Counted from the first letter of the stretch, positions 35,158-43,848 are shown. The stretch: DNA of 64,000 nucleotides from Streptomyces diastaticus subsp. diastaticus (GCF_011170125.1 NZ_BLLN01000003.1:186001-250000); one strand, 5' to 3'. Program-made: numbers and translations. The notes: generated from the sequence alone by a model not told the origin.

Positions 35158-36540
35158 GTGGCCGCCGACAAGATCGACAGCATCGTCAGCCTGAGCAAGC
35201 GCCGTGGCTTCGTCTACCCGAGCAGTGAGATCTACGGCGGCCAGCGTGCCGCCTGGGACTACGGGCCGCTGGGCGTGGAGCTCAAGGAGAACATCAAGCG
35301 GCAGTGGTGGCGCTACATGGTCACCTCCCGTGACGAGGTCGTCGGTCTCGACTCCTCGGTGATCCTCGCCTCCGAGGTGTGGGTCGCCTCCGGTCACGTC
35401 GCCACCTTCAGCGACCCGCTGACGGAGTGCACCTCCTGCCACAAGCGCTTCCGCGCGGACCACCTGGAGGAGGCGTACGAGGCGAAGCACGGCCGCCTCC
35501 CCGAGAACGGCCTGGCCGACGTCAACTGCCCGCACTGCGGCAACAAGGGCCAGTTCACCGAGCCCAAGGAGTTCTCGGGCCTGCTCTCCACCCACCTCGG
35601 CCCCACGCAGGACTCCGGCTCCATCGCCTACCTGCGCCCCGAGACCGCCCAGGGCATCTTCACCAACTTCGCCCAGGTGCAGCAGACCTCGCGGCGCAAG
35701 CCCCCGTTCGGCATCGCCCAGGTGGGCAAGTCCTTCCGCAACGAGATCACGCCCGGCAACTTCATCTTCCGCACCCGCGAGTTCGAGCAGATGGAGATGG
35801 AGTTCTTCGTCAAGCCGGGCGAGGACGAGCAGTGGCAGGAGTACTGGATGGAGCAGCGCTGGAACTGGTACACCGGCCTCGGCATGCGCGAGGAGAACAT
35901 GCGGTGGTTCGAGCACCCGAAGGAGAAGCTCTCCCACTACTCCAAGCGCACCGCCGACATCGAGTACCGCTTCCAGTTCGGCGGCTCCGAGTGGGGTGAG
36001 CTGGAGGGCGTCGCCAACCGCACGGACTACGACCTCTCCGCGCACGCCAAGGCGTCCGGCCAGGACCTGTCCTTCTTCGACCAGGAGGCCGGCGAGCGCT
36101 GGACCCCCTACGTCATCGAGCCCGCCGCGGGTCTCGGCCGCGCCATGCTGGCCTTCATGCTCGACGCGTACCTCGAGGACGAGGCGCCCAACGCCAAGGG
36201 CAAGCTGGAGAAGCGCACCGTCATGCGGTTCGACCCGCGCCTGGCCCCGGTCAAGGCCGCCGTGCTGCCGCTCTCGCGCAACCCCGAGCTGTCCCCGAAG
36301 GCCAAGGGCCTGGCGGCGGCGCTGCGTCAGCACTGGAACATCGAGTTCGACGACGCCGGCGCCATCGGCCGCCGCTACCGCCGGCAGGACGAGATCGGCA
36401 CGCCGTTCTGCGTCACCGTCGACTTCGACACCCTGGACGACAACGCGGTGACCGTCCGCGAGCGCGACACCATGCAGCAGGAGCGGGTCTCCCTCGACCA
36501 GATCGAGGGCTACCTGGCCGCCCGCCTCGTCGGCTGCTGA
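35158..36540 (+). CDS. glyS: Glycyl-tRNA synthetase, homodimeric type
   Basis: A 460-residue class II enzyme. The N-terminal [15 protein letters not shown] is followed by [15 protein letters not shown] four-cysteine zinc insert (CTSCHKRF and CPHCGNKG), motif 2 ([25 protein letters not shown]) and motif 3 ([14 protein letters not shown]), then the C-terminal anticodon-binding domain complete it. It charges tRNA-Gly. GTG 35158 is preceded by GAAGAGAG. Its zinc site and location beside zur/znu are notable, although Streptomyces conserve this order generally. Confidence 0.95.
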   Translation: MAADKIDSIVSLSKRRGFVYPSSEIYGGQRAAWDYGPLGVELKENIKRQWWRYMVTSRDEVVGLDSSVILASEVWVASGHVATFSDPLTECTSCHKRFRADHLEEAYEAKHGRLPENGLADVNCPHCGNKGQFTEPKEFSGLLSTHLGPTQDSGSIAYLRPETAQGIFTNFAQVQQTSRRKPPFGIAQVGKSFRNEITPGNFIFRTREFEQMEMEFFVKPGEDEQWQEYWMEQRWNWYTGLGMREENMRWFEHPKEKLSHYSKRTADIEYRFQFGGSEWGELEGVANRTDYDLSAHAKASGQDLSFFDQEAGERWTPYVIEPAAGLGRAMLAFMLDAYLEDEAPNAKGKLEKRTVMRFDPRLAPVKAAVLPLSRNPELSPKAKGLAAALRQHWNIEFDDAGAIGRRYRRQDEIGTPFCVTVDFDTLDDNAVTVRERDTMQQERVSLDQIEGYLAARLVGC

Positions 36541-36581
36541 CCCACCCGGACGCGTCGCCCTCCCGGCGGCCCGGCCGGCCC

Positions 36582-36617
36582 GGACGCCCCCGTTCCCCTC
36601 GCGGACCGGGGGCGTCC
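36582..36617 (+). terminator. Hairpin terminator after glyS
   Basis: GGACGCCCCCG (36582-36592) pairs perfectly with CGGGGGCGTCC (36607-36617), 42 nt after the glyS stop. Confidence 0.82.
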
Positions 36618-36684
36618 GGCTGTCCGGTGCCGCTCGGGAAAAAATGGCTCGCGCCGGCCGCCGGCCCCCCGGTAGCCTCTCCGC

Positions 36685-36714
36685 ATGTTCTCGATGACGC
36701 CGATCTACGAGTGA
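36685..36714 (+). CDS. Leaderless nine-codon leader ORF before the DUF6243 gene
   Basis: The ORF encodes MFSMTPIYE followed by TGA. TAGCCT (36673-36678) ends 6 nt before the ATG and no ribosome site exists, so translation would be leaderless. Length, promoter spacing and the Ile-Tyr-X-stop ending match the ORF at 8962. It lies 182 nt before the next gene and is followed by competing hairpins. It is probably a regulatory leader peptide; the signal is unknown. Confidence 0.5.
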   Translation: MFSMTPIYE

Positions 36715-36718
36715 GAGC

Positions 36719-36807
36719 GGGCGGGCCGCGCAGCCCGTCCCCACATCGTTCCCTTCCCCTTCACCGCGCCGCGTCCGTCACGCGCCCGGGCCGCTTCCGG
36801 CCCGCCC
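36719..36807 (+). promoter_or_regulatory. Competing helices after the second leader ORF
   Basis: GGGCGGGC (36719-36726) can pair with GCCCGTCC (36733-36740), a hairpin starting 4 nt after the leader stop, or perfectly with GCCCGCCC at 36800-36807. The second option would disrupt the hairpin 36787-36804 (CGGGCCG/CGGCCCG). This mirrors the layout at 9002-9080. Confidence 0.4.
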
Positions 36808-36896
36808 GTGCCACGGCGTGGAGGGTTCGCGTACGCGTGTCGCCTGCCGTCATGACGCATCGCGGTGTCATCCAGAGCCCAGAAACGGAGATCCCC

Positions 36897-37145
36897 GTGG
36901 CCAAGAGTCGCAACAACCTGCTCGGTGTCGGCGGCCAGCGCAACAAGCTGCCCCGCAACGGACGCCCGGCCGACGCCCCCGGCGGCCCCGCCGACAACCG
37001 CCCGGCCGCGCTCGACAAGAAGCAGGAACTCCTCCGCAAGATGCGTGAACGCACCGCGGCGGCGGCCGACGGCACCGCGGCCGACGCCACCGCACCCGAG
37101 GGCGACCGGGACGGGGCCGCCCAGGAGGCGGGCGGCAACGCCTGA
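36897..37145 (+). CDS. Small DUF6243 family protein
   Basis: An 82-residue protein beginning MAKSRNNLLGVGGQRNKLPR, then a Pro/Gly/Ala region and a short helix LDKKQELLRKMRERTAA before an Ala/Asp-rich tail. The basic N-terminus and single amphipathic helix suggest a nucleic-acid or ribosome-associated protein, but no function is known to me. GTG 36897 follows ACGGAG by 6 nt. The upstream leaderless micro-ORF suggests translation-coupled control. Confidence 0.75.
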   Translation: MAKSRNNLLGVGGQRNKLPRNGRPADAPGGPADNRPAALDKKQELLRKMRERTAAAADGTAADATAPEGDRDGAAQEAGGNA

Positions 37146-37164
37146 CCCGCCGGTACAGAGATCC

Positions 37165-37207
37165 GCGGGCCCGCGCCCTTCCCTCTCGGGGGAGGGGGCG
37201 GGCCCGC
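37165..37207 (+). terminator. Hairpin terminator after the DUF6243 gene
   Basis: Arms 37165-37178 and 37195-37207 form 13 bp with a single bulge, beginning 20 nt after the stop. Confidence 0.75.
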
Positions 37208-37371
37208 TTCTCACGTCCCGCACCGGACGAGCCGTCCTCGGGAGCCGAAGGGGCGCGTCGTCGCCGGGACACCCGCCCCACGCGCGAGCCTTTCGCGGGC
37301 CGCCCGCCACGAGGGCCCCGACGACGACGTGGGGCGCCCCGGCGGCGAGCCGGGCTCCGAGAAGGGGGTGC

Positions 37372-37377
37372 GACAAT
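37372..37377 (+). promoter_or_regulatory. -10 element for a leaderless dusB transcript
   Basis: GACAAT ends 6 nt before the ATG at 37384 in the same GACAATGG context seen at era and recO. Confidence 0.5.
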
Positions 37378-37383
37378 GGGGAG

Positions 37384-38568
37384 ATGCCCGCGTCATCTCC
37401 CGCCCCCACCGGCACCTCCCCGCAGACCGCGGCGCCCGTCGCCGCCTCTCTCGCCATCGGCCCGCACATCGTGTCGCCGCCCGTGGTGCTGGCGCCGATG
37501 GCGGGGATCACCAACGCTCCGTTCCGCACCCTGTGCCGGGAGTTCTCGGGGGGCAAGGGGCTGTTCGTCAGCGAGATGATCACCACGCGGGCACTGGTGG
37601 AGCGCAACGAGAAGACGATGCAGCTCATCCAGTTCGGGGAGACGGAACGGCCCCGGTCGATCCAGCTCTACGGCGTGGACCCGGCCACGGTCGGCAAGGC
37701 CGTCCGCATGATCGTGGACGAGGACCTCGCCGACCACATCGACCTGAACTTCGGCTGCCCGGTGCCGAAGGTCACCCGCAAGGGCGGCGGCTCGGCGCTG
37801 CCGTACAAGCGGAACCTGCTGCGGGCCATCCTGCGCGAGGCGGTGTCGGGGGCCGGGGAGCTGCCGGTGACGATCAAGATGCGCAAGGGCATCGACGACG
37901 ACCACACCACCTACCTCGACGCCGGCCGGATCGCCGTCGAGGAGGGGGTGACGGCGGTCGCCCTGCACGGCCGTACCGCAGCCCAGCACTACAGCGGCAC
38001 CGCCGACTGGGAGGCCATCGCCCGGCTCAGGGAGCACGTCACCGAGATCCCGGTACTGGGCAACGGCGACATCTGGTCGGCCGCGGACGCCGTCCGCATG
38101 ATGGCCGAGACGGGGTGTGACGGGGTCGTCGTCGGCCGGGGCTGCCTCGGCCGGCCCTGGCTCTTCGGGGACCTGGTCGCCGCCTTCGAGGGGACGGGCG
38201 CGCCCGCCGCGCCGGCCCTGCGGGAGGTCGCCGACGTCATGGTGCGCCACGCCCAGTTGCTGGGGGAGTGGATCGGGGACGAGGCGCGCGGGGTGATCGA
38301 CTTCCGCAAGCACGTCGCCTGGTACCTCAAGGGCTTCTCGGTCGGATCGGACCTGCGGCGCAGCCTCGCCGTCACCTCCTCCCTCGCCGAGCTGCGTGCA
38401 CAGCTCGACACCCTCCACCTCGACCAGCCCTGGCCGGCCGGCGCCGACGGACCGCGCGGACGGACCTCCGGCCGCGACCGCGTCGTCCTGCCCGACGGCT
38501 GGCTGAACGACCCGTGGGACCGTGCCGGTGTGGACCCCGAGGCCGAACTGGACACCTCCGGCGGCTGA
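37384..38568 (+). CDS. dusB: tRNA dihydrouridine synthase (DusB-like)
   Basis: A 394-residue FMN enzyme with VVLAPMAGITNAPFR, IDLNFGCPVPKVTRKGGGSAL (catalytic Cys), VTIKMRKGID, VALHGRTAAQHYSG and VLGNGDIWS. It reduces uridines in the tRNA D-arm using NADPH. The C-terminal helical RNA-binding domain is present and is followed by a short extension with TSGRDRVVLPDGWLNDPWD. The upstream gap carries the DUF6243 terminator, so it has its own promoter. Confidence 0.93.
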   Translation: MPASSPAPTGTSPQTAAPVAASLAIGPHIVSPPVVLAPMAGITNAPFRTLCREFSGGKGLFVSEMITTRALVERNEKTMQLIQFGETERPRSIQLYGVDPATVGKAVRMIVDEDLADHIDLNFGCPVPKVTRKGGGSALPYKRNLLRAILREAVSGAGELPVTIKMRKGIDDDHTTYLDAGRIAVEEGVTAVALHGRTAAQHYSGTADWEAIARLREHVTEIPVLGNGDIWSAADAVRMMAETGCDGVVVGRGCLGRPWLFGDLVAAFEGTGAPAAPALREVADVMVRHAQLLGEWIGDEARGVIDFRKHVAWYLKGFSVGSDLRRSLAVTSSLAELRAQLDTLHLDQPWPAGADGPRGRTSGRDRVVLPDGWLNDPWDRAGVDPEAELDTSGG

Positions 38569-38601
38569 TTCCCGGCCGCCGGGTCTCCGGCACCGTACGA
38601 C

Positions 38602-38636
38602 GGACCCCGCGTGACCCCTCCGGTGGCGCGGGGTCC
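38602..38636 (+). terminator. Hairpin terminator between dusB and the gas vesicle operon
   Basis: GGACCCCGCG (38602-38611) pairs perfectly with CGCGGGGTCC (38627-38636) across a 15-nt loop. Confidence 0.75.
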
Positions 38637-38734
38637 TCGCTCGTCATGGGCGAGTGCCTCGGCGCCGGCCGGGTCGGCCCCCATTCGGCGCATCACCGAA
38701 GGCGGCGTGTCGGCACGCTGCCGAGACTGGGTCC

Positions 38735-39061
38735 ATGGCAGAGCAACACACCAAGCCCGCCAGGAGATCCACCGCCTCCAAAGGCTCCCGCAAGGAGTCG
38801 GTACGCGGTGCCCGGGCTGCGGCGGAACACGCCTGCGAGAGCCTCACCGACCTGATCGGCCACTGCACCGAGGGGGTGTCGGCCGTCCGCAGGGCCGAGG
38901 AGCACTCCGGCTGGCGCGTCGACGTCGACGTGCTCGAGGTGCCCCGCATCCCCGACACCACCAGCCTGCTGGCGACCTACGAGGTCGAACTGGACGGTGA
39001 CGGCGAGCTCCTGGAGTACCGCCGCGTACGCCGCTACCGGCGGGGCGCCGCCGACACCTGA
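38735..39061 (+). CDS. gvpO: Gas vesicle protein GvpO
   Basis: A 108-residue protein: basic, Lys/Ser-rich N-terminus, then ARAAAEHACESLTDLIG, EEHSGWRVDVDVLEVPRIPDTTSLLATYEVELDGDGEL and YRRVRRYRRG, the GvpO core. GvpO is needed for gas vesicle formation in haloarchaea and is universal in Streptomyces gvp clusters. It is the first gene of the ten-gene operon. A GAGACT element ending 6 nt before the ATG suggests a leaderless start. Confidence 0.92.
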   Translation: MAEQHTKPARRSTASKGSRKESVRGARAAAEHACESLTDLIGHCTEGVSAVRRAEEHSGWRVDVDVLEVPRIPDTTSLLATYEVELDGDGELLEYRRVRRYRRGAADT

Positions 39062-39076
39062 GAAAGCTGGTCAGCC

Positions 39077-39553
39077 ATGACGACCCCTGCGATATACCGC
39101 GACGACCTGGTCTGCGCCCCGCGCGCCGGCACGCTCTACGACACCCTGGAACTCATCCTCGACCGCGGCATGGTCATCGACGTGTTCATCCGTGTCTCCC
39201 TCGTCGGTATCGAGATCCTGAAGATCGACGCGCGCATCTGCGTCGCCAGCGTCGACACCTACCTCCGCTTCGCCGAGGCGTGCAACCGCATCGACCTGGA
39301 GAACGACTCCCGCAGCCGGACCGTGCCCGAGCTGTTCGGAGGCGGCGTGGCCGGGGCGGTCGGCAAGGCCGGGGCCCGGCGGGCCGCCAGTTCGGTCGGA
39401 GACAAGGTCAAGGGCGTGCTCGGCATGGACGACGACGTCGAGGAGGCGGAGGACGAGGCGGAGAAGGAGGAGCAGGCCGAGCGGGTCAGGCCCCGCAAGA
39501 AGCGCCCCTCGTCCTCCTCCGACCGGCCCCGACGCCGCCCGGCCAGGAGCTGA
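39077..39553 (+). CDS. gvpA: Gas vesicle structural protein GvpA family with charged tail
   Basis: A 158-residue protein. Residues 12-72 form the GvpA shell fold: LYDTLELILDRGMVIDVFIRVSLVGIEILKIDARICVASVDTYLRFAEA in character. The remaining half is an extension: an acidic stretch (DDDVEEAEDEAEKEEQAE) and then a basic one (RPRKKRPSSSSDRPRRRP). Classical GvpA has about 70-75 residues, so the long C-terminus is a Streptomyces trait. It is probably the main shell protein, since no shorter gvpA precedes it. Confidence 0.9.
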   Translation: MTTPAIYRDDLVCAPRAGTLYDTLELILDRGMVIDVFIRVSLVGIEILKIDARICVASVDTYLRFAEACNRIDLENDSRSRTVPELFGGGVAGAVGKAGARRAASSVGDKVKGVLGMDDDVEEAEDEAEKEEQAERVRPRKKRPSSSSDRPRRRPARS

Positions 39554-39556
39554 CCC

Positions 39557-40312
39557 ATGAGTCTGTACGTCTACGGAGTGGTCGGCCCCGGCCACCCGGT
39601 CCCGGCCGAACGCATCGGCGTGGGCGGTGCCCCCGTCCGGCTGGTCGCCGCCGAACCGGACGGTCCGGCCGCGGTGACCGGGGACGCCCCGGAGGGGCTG
39701 CGCGCCCGGCGCCGCGACCTCACCGCCCATCAGGAGCTGCTGACGGCGCTCGCCGCCGACGGGCCGGTGCTGCCGATGCGGTTCGGGGTGGTGCTGCCCG
39801 ACGCCGCGACGCTGACCGGCCGGCTCACCACGCGTCGCGGCGCCTACGAGCAGGCGCTGGAGAGGGTCGCGGGCCACGTCGAGATGAACGTCAAGGCGAT
39901 GCCCGCACAGGGCGAGGCGGCTCTCACCCAACTCCTCGCGGAGGACCAGGGATTGCGGGCCCTACGGGCGCGTGGCCTGCGCCGCCCCGGTTACGAGGCG
40001 AGTGTGCGGCTGGGCCAGGCGGTGGCGGACGCGCTGGAGCGGCGGGCCCGGCTCGCCGCCGAACGGGTCCGCCGGACGCTGGCCCCGCTCGCCGCCGAGT
40101 GGTGCGACGGGCCCGAGGTCGAGGGATGCGTACTCAACGTGTCGCTGCTGCTGCCCCGGGACACCGAAGCGGCCTTCCGCGCCGCGGCGGACCGACTCGC
40201 CGCCGAACTGGCCGGCCGGGCCGAGCTGCTGCTCACCGGCCCGCTGCCCTGCTACAGCTTCGTCCCCGCCGAGGCGGCCGGCTCTCCGGCGCCCCGCAGG
40301 GCGGCGGTCTGA
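39557..40312 (+). CDS. gvpF: Gas vesicle protein GvpF/GvpL family (GvpF)
   Basis: A 251-residue protein with the family start SLYVYGVVGPG, LPMRFGVVLPDAATL, GHVEMNVKAMP and VLNVSLLLPRDTEAAF. GvpF proteins fold into two domains and bind GvpA during nucleation. It starts 3 nt after gvpA and is followed directly by gvpG. A second family member lies at 42819. Confidence 0.92.
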   Translation: MSLYVYGVVGPGHPVPAERIGVGGAPVRLVAAEPDGPAAVTGDAPEGLRARRRDLTAHQELLTALAADGPVLPMRFGVVLPDAATLTGRLTTRRGAYEQALERVAGHVEMNVKAMPAQGEAALTQLLAEDQGLRALRARGLRRPGYEASVRLGQAVADALERRARLAAERVRRTLAPLAAEWCDGPEVEGCVLNVSLLLPRDTEAAFRAAADRLAAELAGRAELLLTGPLPCYSFVPAEAAGSPAPRRAAV

Positions 40313-40313
40313 G

Positions 40314-40589
40314 ATGGGACTGCTCACCGGACTGCTCACCCTGCCGCTCGCCCCCGCCCGCGGGGTCGCCTGGATCGCCGACCGGCTGGAGGAGACCGCC
40401 GAGCGCGAGACCGGCGACCCGGCCGTGCTGCGTGCCCGGCTGGCCGCCCTCAACCGCGCACTGGACGAGGGAGAGATCGACCAGGAGCGCTTCGAGGACG
40501 AGGAGGAGCGCCTCCTGGACCTGCTGGAAGGCCGCCCGCCGGGCAAGGCCCCCGCCCACCCCGCACCCCGACCCCCGGGAAGTCACTGA
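40314..40589 (+). CDS. gvpG: Gas vesicle protein GvpG
   Basis: A 91-residue helical protein: MGLLTGLLTLPLAPARGVAWIADRLEE, then LRARLAALNRALDEGEIDQERFEDEEERLLDLLEG. This is the GvpG pattern, a small assembly factor predicted to form an alpha-helical hairpin. ATG 40314 comes 1 nt after the gvpF stop; its own stop overlaps the next start (TGATG). Confidence 0.9.
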   Translation: MGLLTGLLTLPLAPARGVAWIADRLEETAERETGDPAVLRARLAALNRALDEGEIDQERFEDEEERLLDLLEGRPPGKAPAHPAPRPPGSH

Positions 40590-41359
40590 TGAACGACACG
40601 AACAAGGTGGCCCTCGCCACCGCGATCGCCGCCGGGTACGCCCTCGGCCGGACCCGCAAGGCGAAGCTGGCCCTGACGGTCGGCACCTATCTGGCCGGAC
40701 GCCGGTTCAAGCTCAGCCCTCAGGAACTGGTGAGTGAGGGAGTCAGCAAGCTCCGCGAGACCCCGCAGTTCAGCGCCCTCAGCGACCAGGTCCGCGGCGA
40801 TCTGCTGACGGCGGGCCGCAGCGCCCTCACCGCCGCGGCCGACCGGCAGTTCGACTCGCTGGCCGACTCCCTCCGTGAGCGCACCTCCCTGCTCAGCTCG
40901 CCCCGCCCCGAGGAGGACGAGGAGTCCGAGGGGGAGGACCAGTACGCCGAGGAGGACGACGACTTCGAGGACGAGGACGAGGCCCGGGACGAGGACGACG
41001 AGGGCTATGACGAGGAGGACGACGAGGACGAGGAGCCCGAGCCGGCCCCCCGCCCCCGTGACCGTGCCAAGAAGTCGCCCTCCGCCAAGAAGTCGGCGCC
41101 CTCCAAGAAGTCCGCCCCGGCCAAGAAGTCCTCCGCCCGCGAGGCGGAGGGGAGGCCGCCCGCCAAGAAGGCGGCCAAGAAGGCGGCTCCGGGCAAGAAG
41201 GCAGCGGGCAAGAAGGCTCCGGGCAAGAAGGCGGCGGGCGAGCGGCCGGCGCAGAAGACGGTCAAGAAGGCTCCGGCCGGCAAGTCCCTCCCCCAGAAGC
41301 CGGCGGGGAAGACAGAACGGACGCGTCGCTCCGCGCCGCGCCCCGGGCGAGAGGGGTGA
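40589..41359 (+). CDS. gvpY: Gas vesicle cluster protein GvpY with acidic and lysine-rich tails
   Basis: A 256-residue protein. The first 100 residues are helical (VALATAIAAGYALGRTRKAKLALTVGTYLAG to DSLRERTSLL). Residues 107-152 are highly acidic. The rest is a histone-H1-like tail of repeated AKKS, SKKS and GKKA units. This matches the Streptomyces-specific gvpY position in the operon; the name is from memory. The function is not known. The strongly charged tails suggest electrostatic binding to the other charged Gvp tails or to nucleic acid. Confidence 0.8.
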   Translation: MNDTNKVALATAIAAGYALGRTRKAKLALTVGTYLAGRRFKLSPQELVSEGVSKLRETPQFSALSDQVRGDLLTAGRSALTAAADRQFDSLADSLRERTSLLSSPRPEEDEESEGEDQYAEEDDDFEDEDEARDEDDEGYDEEDDEDEEPEPAPRPRDRAKKSPSAKKSAPSKKSAPAKKSSAREAEGRPPAKKAAKKAAPGKKAAGKKAPGKKAAGERPAQKTVKKAPAGKSLPQKPAGKTERTRRSAPRPGREG

Positions 41360-41365
41360 CGGCGG

Positions 41366-42397
41366 ATGGCCGCGCAGAAGAAGGACGACGAGCAGGGTTC
41401 GGCGTTCGACCGCCTCAAGGAGGAGGCCAAGTCGCACCTGGGCGCCCGTGCCCAGAGCATCGCCGACAAGGCGGGCGACAAGGTCACCGAGCTGACCGGA
41501 AAACTCACCGAGTCCGTCGACGGGCCGGCCGGCAAGGCCGGAAAGCGTGTCATGGAGGGCGAGTCGCCGGTCAAGGCGATGGCCTCGGAGAAGGCCAAGG
41601 ACGTGAAGGACAAGGCCGTCGGCAAGGTCAAGGACGCCTTCGGCGGCGGCACCGGCTCCACCGGCGACACCAAGGTCACCAACATCGTCGAGTCCATCGA
41701 CATCCCGGTGCCCCTGCGCACGGTCTACGACCACTGGACGCAGTTCGAGGACTTCAGCTCGTTCATGAAGGGCGTCAAGTCGGTCACCCAGAACGAGGAC
41801 GAGGAGAACGACTGGAAGGTCAAGGTCTTCCTCTCGGAGCGGAGCTGGACAGCCACCATCCAGGAGCAGGTCCCCGACGACCGGATCGTCTGGACCTCGG
41901 AGGGCTCCAAGGGCAGCACCGCGGGGGCCGTCACCTTCCACGAACTGGCGCCCCACCTGACGCGGGTCGTCGCCATCATCGAGTACTACCCGTCGGGCTT
42001 CTTCGAGAAGACCGGCAACCTGTGGCGCGCCCAGGGCCGTCGGCTGCGCCTCGACCTCAAGCACTTCGCCCGCCACGTCACCCTCGGCCCGGACCCGGAG
42101 ATCGAGGGCTGGCGCGGTGAGATCCGTGAGGGAGAGGTGGTCCGCAGCCACGAGGACGCGATGAAGGACGAGGAGTCCGACGACGCCCAGGACCAGGGCG
42201 AGGACGACGACGGCTACGACGAGGAGGACGGGGACGAGGAGTACGAGGAGGACGGAGACGGCGAGGACGACGACGGGGACGACGACGGGGACGAGGAGGA
42301 CTACGACTACGACGACGAGGACGAGGAGGAGGACGACGAGGACGACGAGGACGACGACTACGAGGACGAGGACGAGGACGAGGGGGAGCGGCGGTGA
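41366..42397 (+). CDS. gvpZ: SRPBCC-domain gas vesicle cluster protein GvpZ with polyacidic tail
   Basis: A 343-residue protein in three parts. Residues 1-100 are Lys/Asp-rich amphipathic helices (AKDVKDKAVGKVKDAFGGG), like LEA repeats. Residues 110-245 form an SRPBCC/START-like coenzyme-Q-binding fold (IVESIDIPVPLRTVYDHWTQFEDFSSFMKGV, SEGSKGSTAGAVTFHEL). Residues 268-343 are almost only Asp, Glu, Gly and Tyr. The SRPBCC pocket suggests binding of a hydrophobic ligand or the gas vesicle shell. The gene ends in a GTGA overlap with gvpJ. Confidence 0.82.
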   Translation: MAAQKKDDEQGSAFDRLKEEAKSHLGARAQSIADKAGDKVTELTGKLTESVDGPAGKAGKRVMEGESPVKAMASEKAKDVKDKAVGKVKDAFGGGTGSTGDTKVTNIVESIDIPVPLRTVYDHWTQFEDFSSFMKGVKSVTQNEDEENDWKVKVFLSERSWTATIQEQVPDDRIVWTSEGSKGSTAGAVTFHELAPHLTRVVAIIEYYPSGFFEKTGNLWRAQGRRLRLDLKHFARHVTLGPDPEIEGWRGEIREGEVVRSHEDAMKDEESDDAQDQGEDDDGYDEEDGDEEYEEDGDGEDDDGDDDGDEEDYDYDDEDEEEDDEDDEDDDYEDEDEDEGERR

Positions 42398-42822
42398 GCG
42401 GCGCCGCGGCCGGGGTGTGGGCCTGGGAGGAGGACGAGGTCCTGCCGCACAACGGCCCCTCCTCCGGCAACCTCGCCGACATCCTCGAACGCGTCCTCGA
42501 CAAGGGCATCGTCATCGCCGGGGACATCAAGATCGACCTGCTCGACATCGAACTCCTCACCATCCGCCTCCGGTTGTTCGTCTCCTCGGTCGACACCGCC
42601 AGGAAGGCCGGGATCGACTGGTGGGAGACCGACCCGGCGCTCTCCTCCCGCGCCAAGCGCGACGCCCTCATGGAGGAGAACGCCTTCCTCCGCGGTCGCC
42701 TGCGGGAGCTGGAGCCGGGGGACGACGAGGAGGAGGACGGGGCGGAACGGACGACCGAGTCCCGCGGCCGGTCGCGCAGCGGCCGCAACGGCCCCCCGAT
42801 CGAGAGGACGGCCCCCGCATGA
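42394..42822 (+). CDS. gvpJ: Gas vesicle protein GvpJ
   Basis: A 142-residue GvpA-paralogue: SGNLADILERVLDKGIVIAGDIKIDLLDIELLTIRLRLFVSSVDTAR in character, followed by a WWETDP motif and a charged C-terminus. GvpJ and relatives nucleate or cap the vesicle. GTG start in a 4-nt overlap with gvpZ; its stop overlaps gvpL (ATGA). Confidence 0.9.
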   Translation: MSGAAAGVWAWEEDEVLPHNGPSSGNLADILERVLDKGIVIAGDIKIDLLDIELLTIRLRLFVSSVDTARKAGIDWWETDPALSSRAKRDALMEENAFLRGRLRELEPGDDEEEDGAERTTESRGRSRSGRNGPPIERTAPA

Positions 42823-43640
42823 CTTTCGCGACGTACGTCTACGCCGTCCGCCGGACCGGCGGCCCGGAGATCCACAGCCCCGGCCACGACGGCGGCGGGC
42901 CCGTACGGCTGCTGCCGCTCGGCTCGCTGACCGCCGTCGTGCAGGACGTGCCCGCCGCCGACTTCACCGAGGAGGCGCTGCGCCGGCGGTTCACCGACCG
43001 CGCCGACCTGGAGCGGTGCGCCCGTACCCACCACCGGGTGGTCAGCGCCGCCGCCGCGGGCGCGGCCACCGTGCCGCTGCCGCTCGCCACCCTCTACGCC
43101 AACGACGTGCGCACCAGAGTCGTCCTGGAGGAGCACGCCGAGCGGCTCAGCGAGGCCCTGCACCGGGTCGCCGGGCACGTCGAGTGGGCGGTGAAGGTGC
43201 ACCGCGACACCGCTCAGCCGCCCCCGGAGCCCGCAGCGGACGGCGGCGCCCCGGCGGCCCCCGAGCGTGACGAGCCCGCCACCGGCCGGGAGTACCTGGC
43301 GCGGGTCCGCGGGCGGCGGGCCACCCGTGAACGGCAGCAGGAGAGCGCCCTGGACGCCGTGGACCTGGTCGACCGCGTGGTCCGCACCGTCGCCGTCGCC
43401 GCCGTACGCAGGCCCCTGCACGGGGTCGAGCTGACCGGACGGGAACGGCCCCAGGTCATGAACGGGGCCTATCTCGTGCCCCGGGACGGCGACCGGCTGT
43501 TCGAGGCCGCCCTGGACACCCTGCGGCAGGACCCCCGGCTGGCCGGGTTCGCCGTCGAGGCGTCGGGGCCCTGGGTGCCCTACTCCTTCGCCTCGGTCGC
43601 CCTCACGGAAGGAGCGGGCCGTGACGGCGCCCCCGCGTGA
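42819..43640 (+). CDS. gvpL: Gas vesicle protein GvpF/GvpL family (GvpL)
   Basis: A 273-residue family member starting TFATYVYAVRR, with LPLATLYANDVRTR, GHVEWAVKVHRD and MNGAYLVPRDGDRLFEAA. It differs from the first member by a Pro/Ala-rich insert around residues 130-165. The last 20 bases overlap the next gene, consistent with tight translational coupling. Confidence 0.9.
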   Translation: MTFATYVYAVRRTGGPEIHSPGHDGGGPVRLLPLGSLTAVVQDVPAADFTEEALRRRFTDRADLERCARTHHRVVSAAAAGAATVPLPLATLYANDVRTRVVLEEHAERLSEALHRVAGHVEWAVKVHRDTAQPPPEPAADGGAPAAPERDEPATGREYLARVRGRRATRERQQESALDAVDLVDRVVRTVAVAAVRRPLHGVELTGRERPQVMNGAYLVPRDGDRLFEAALDTLRQDPRLAGFAVEASGPWVPYSFASVALTEGAGRDGAPA

Positions 43641-43848
43641 GGTGGTCTCCTGGGAGCACGTGGAGGCGCCGGTCGGGGTGCCGCTGGTCGACCTGCTCGA
43701 CCGCGTGCTGGCCACCGGGGTGGTGATCAGCGGGGACCTGGTGATCGCCATCGCCGACGTGCCGCTGATCCGGCTCTCCCTGCACGCCCTGCTCTCCTCC
43801 GTCAACGAACGCGTCCCCGCGCCCTGGGCCGACGGAGGGCCGCTGTGA
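43621..43848 (+). CDS. gvpS: Gas vesicle protein GvpS, short GvpA family
   Basis: A 75-residue GvpA-fold protein (VPLVDLLDRVLATGVVISGDLVIAIADVPLIRLSLHALLSSV core) of nearly the minimal GvpA size. GTG start inside the end of gvpL. In Streptomyces operons the third GvpA-like gene in this place is called gvpS; the name is from memory. It may be a minor shell or tip protein. Confidence 0.85.
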   Translation: MTAPPREVVSWEHVEAPVGVPLVDLLDRVLATGVVISGDLVIAIADVPLIRLSLHALLSSVNERVPAPWADGGPL

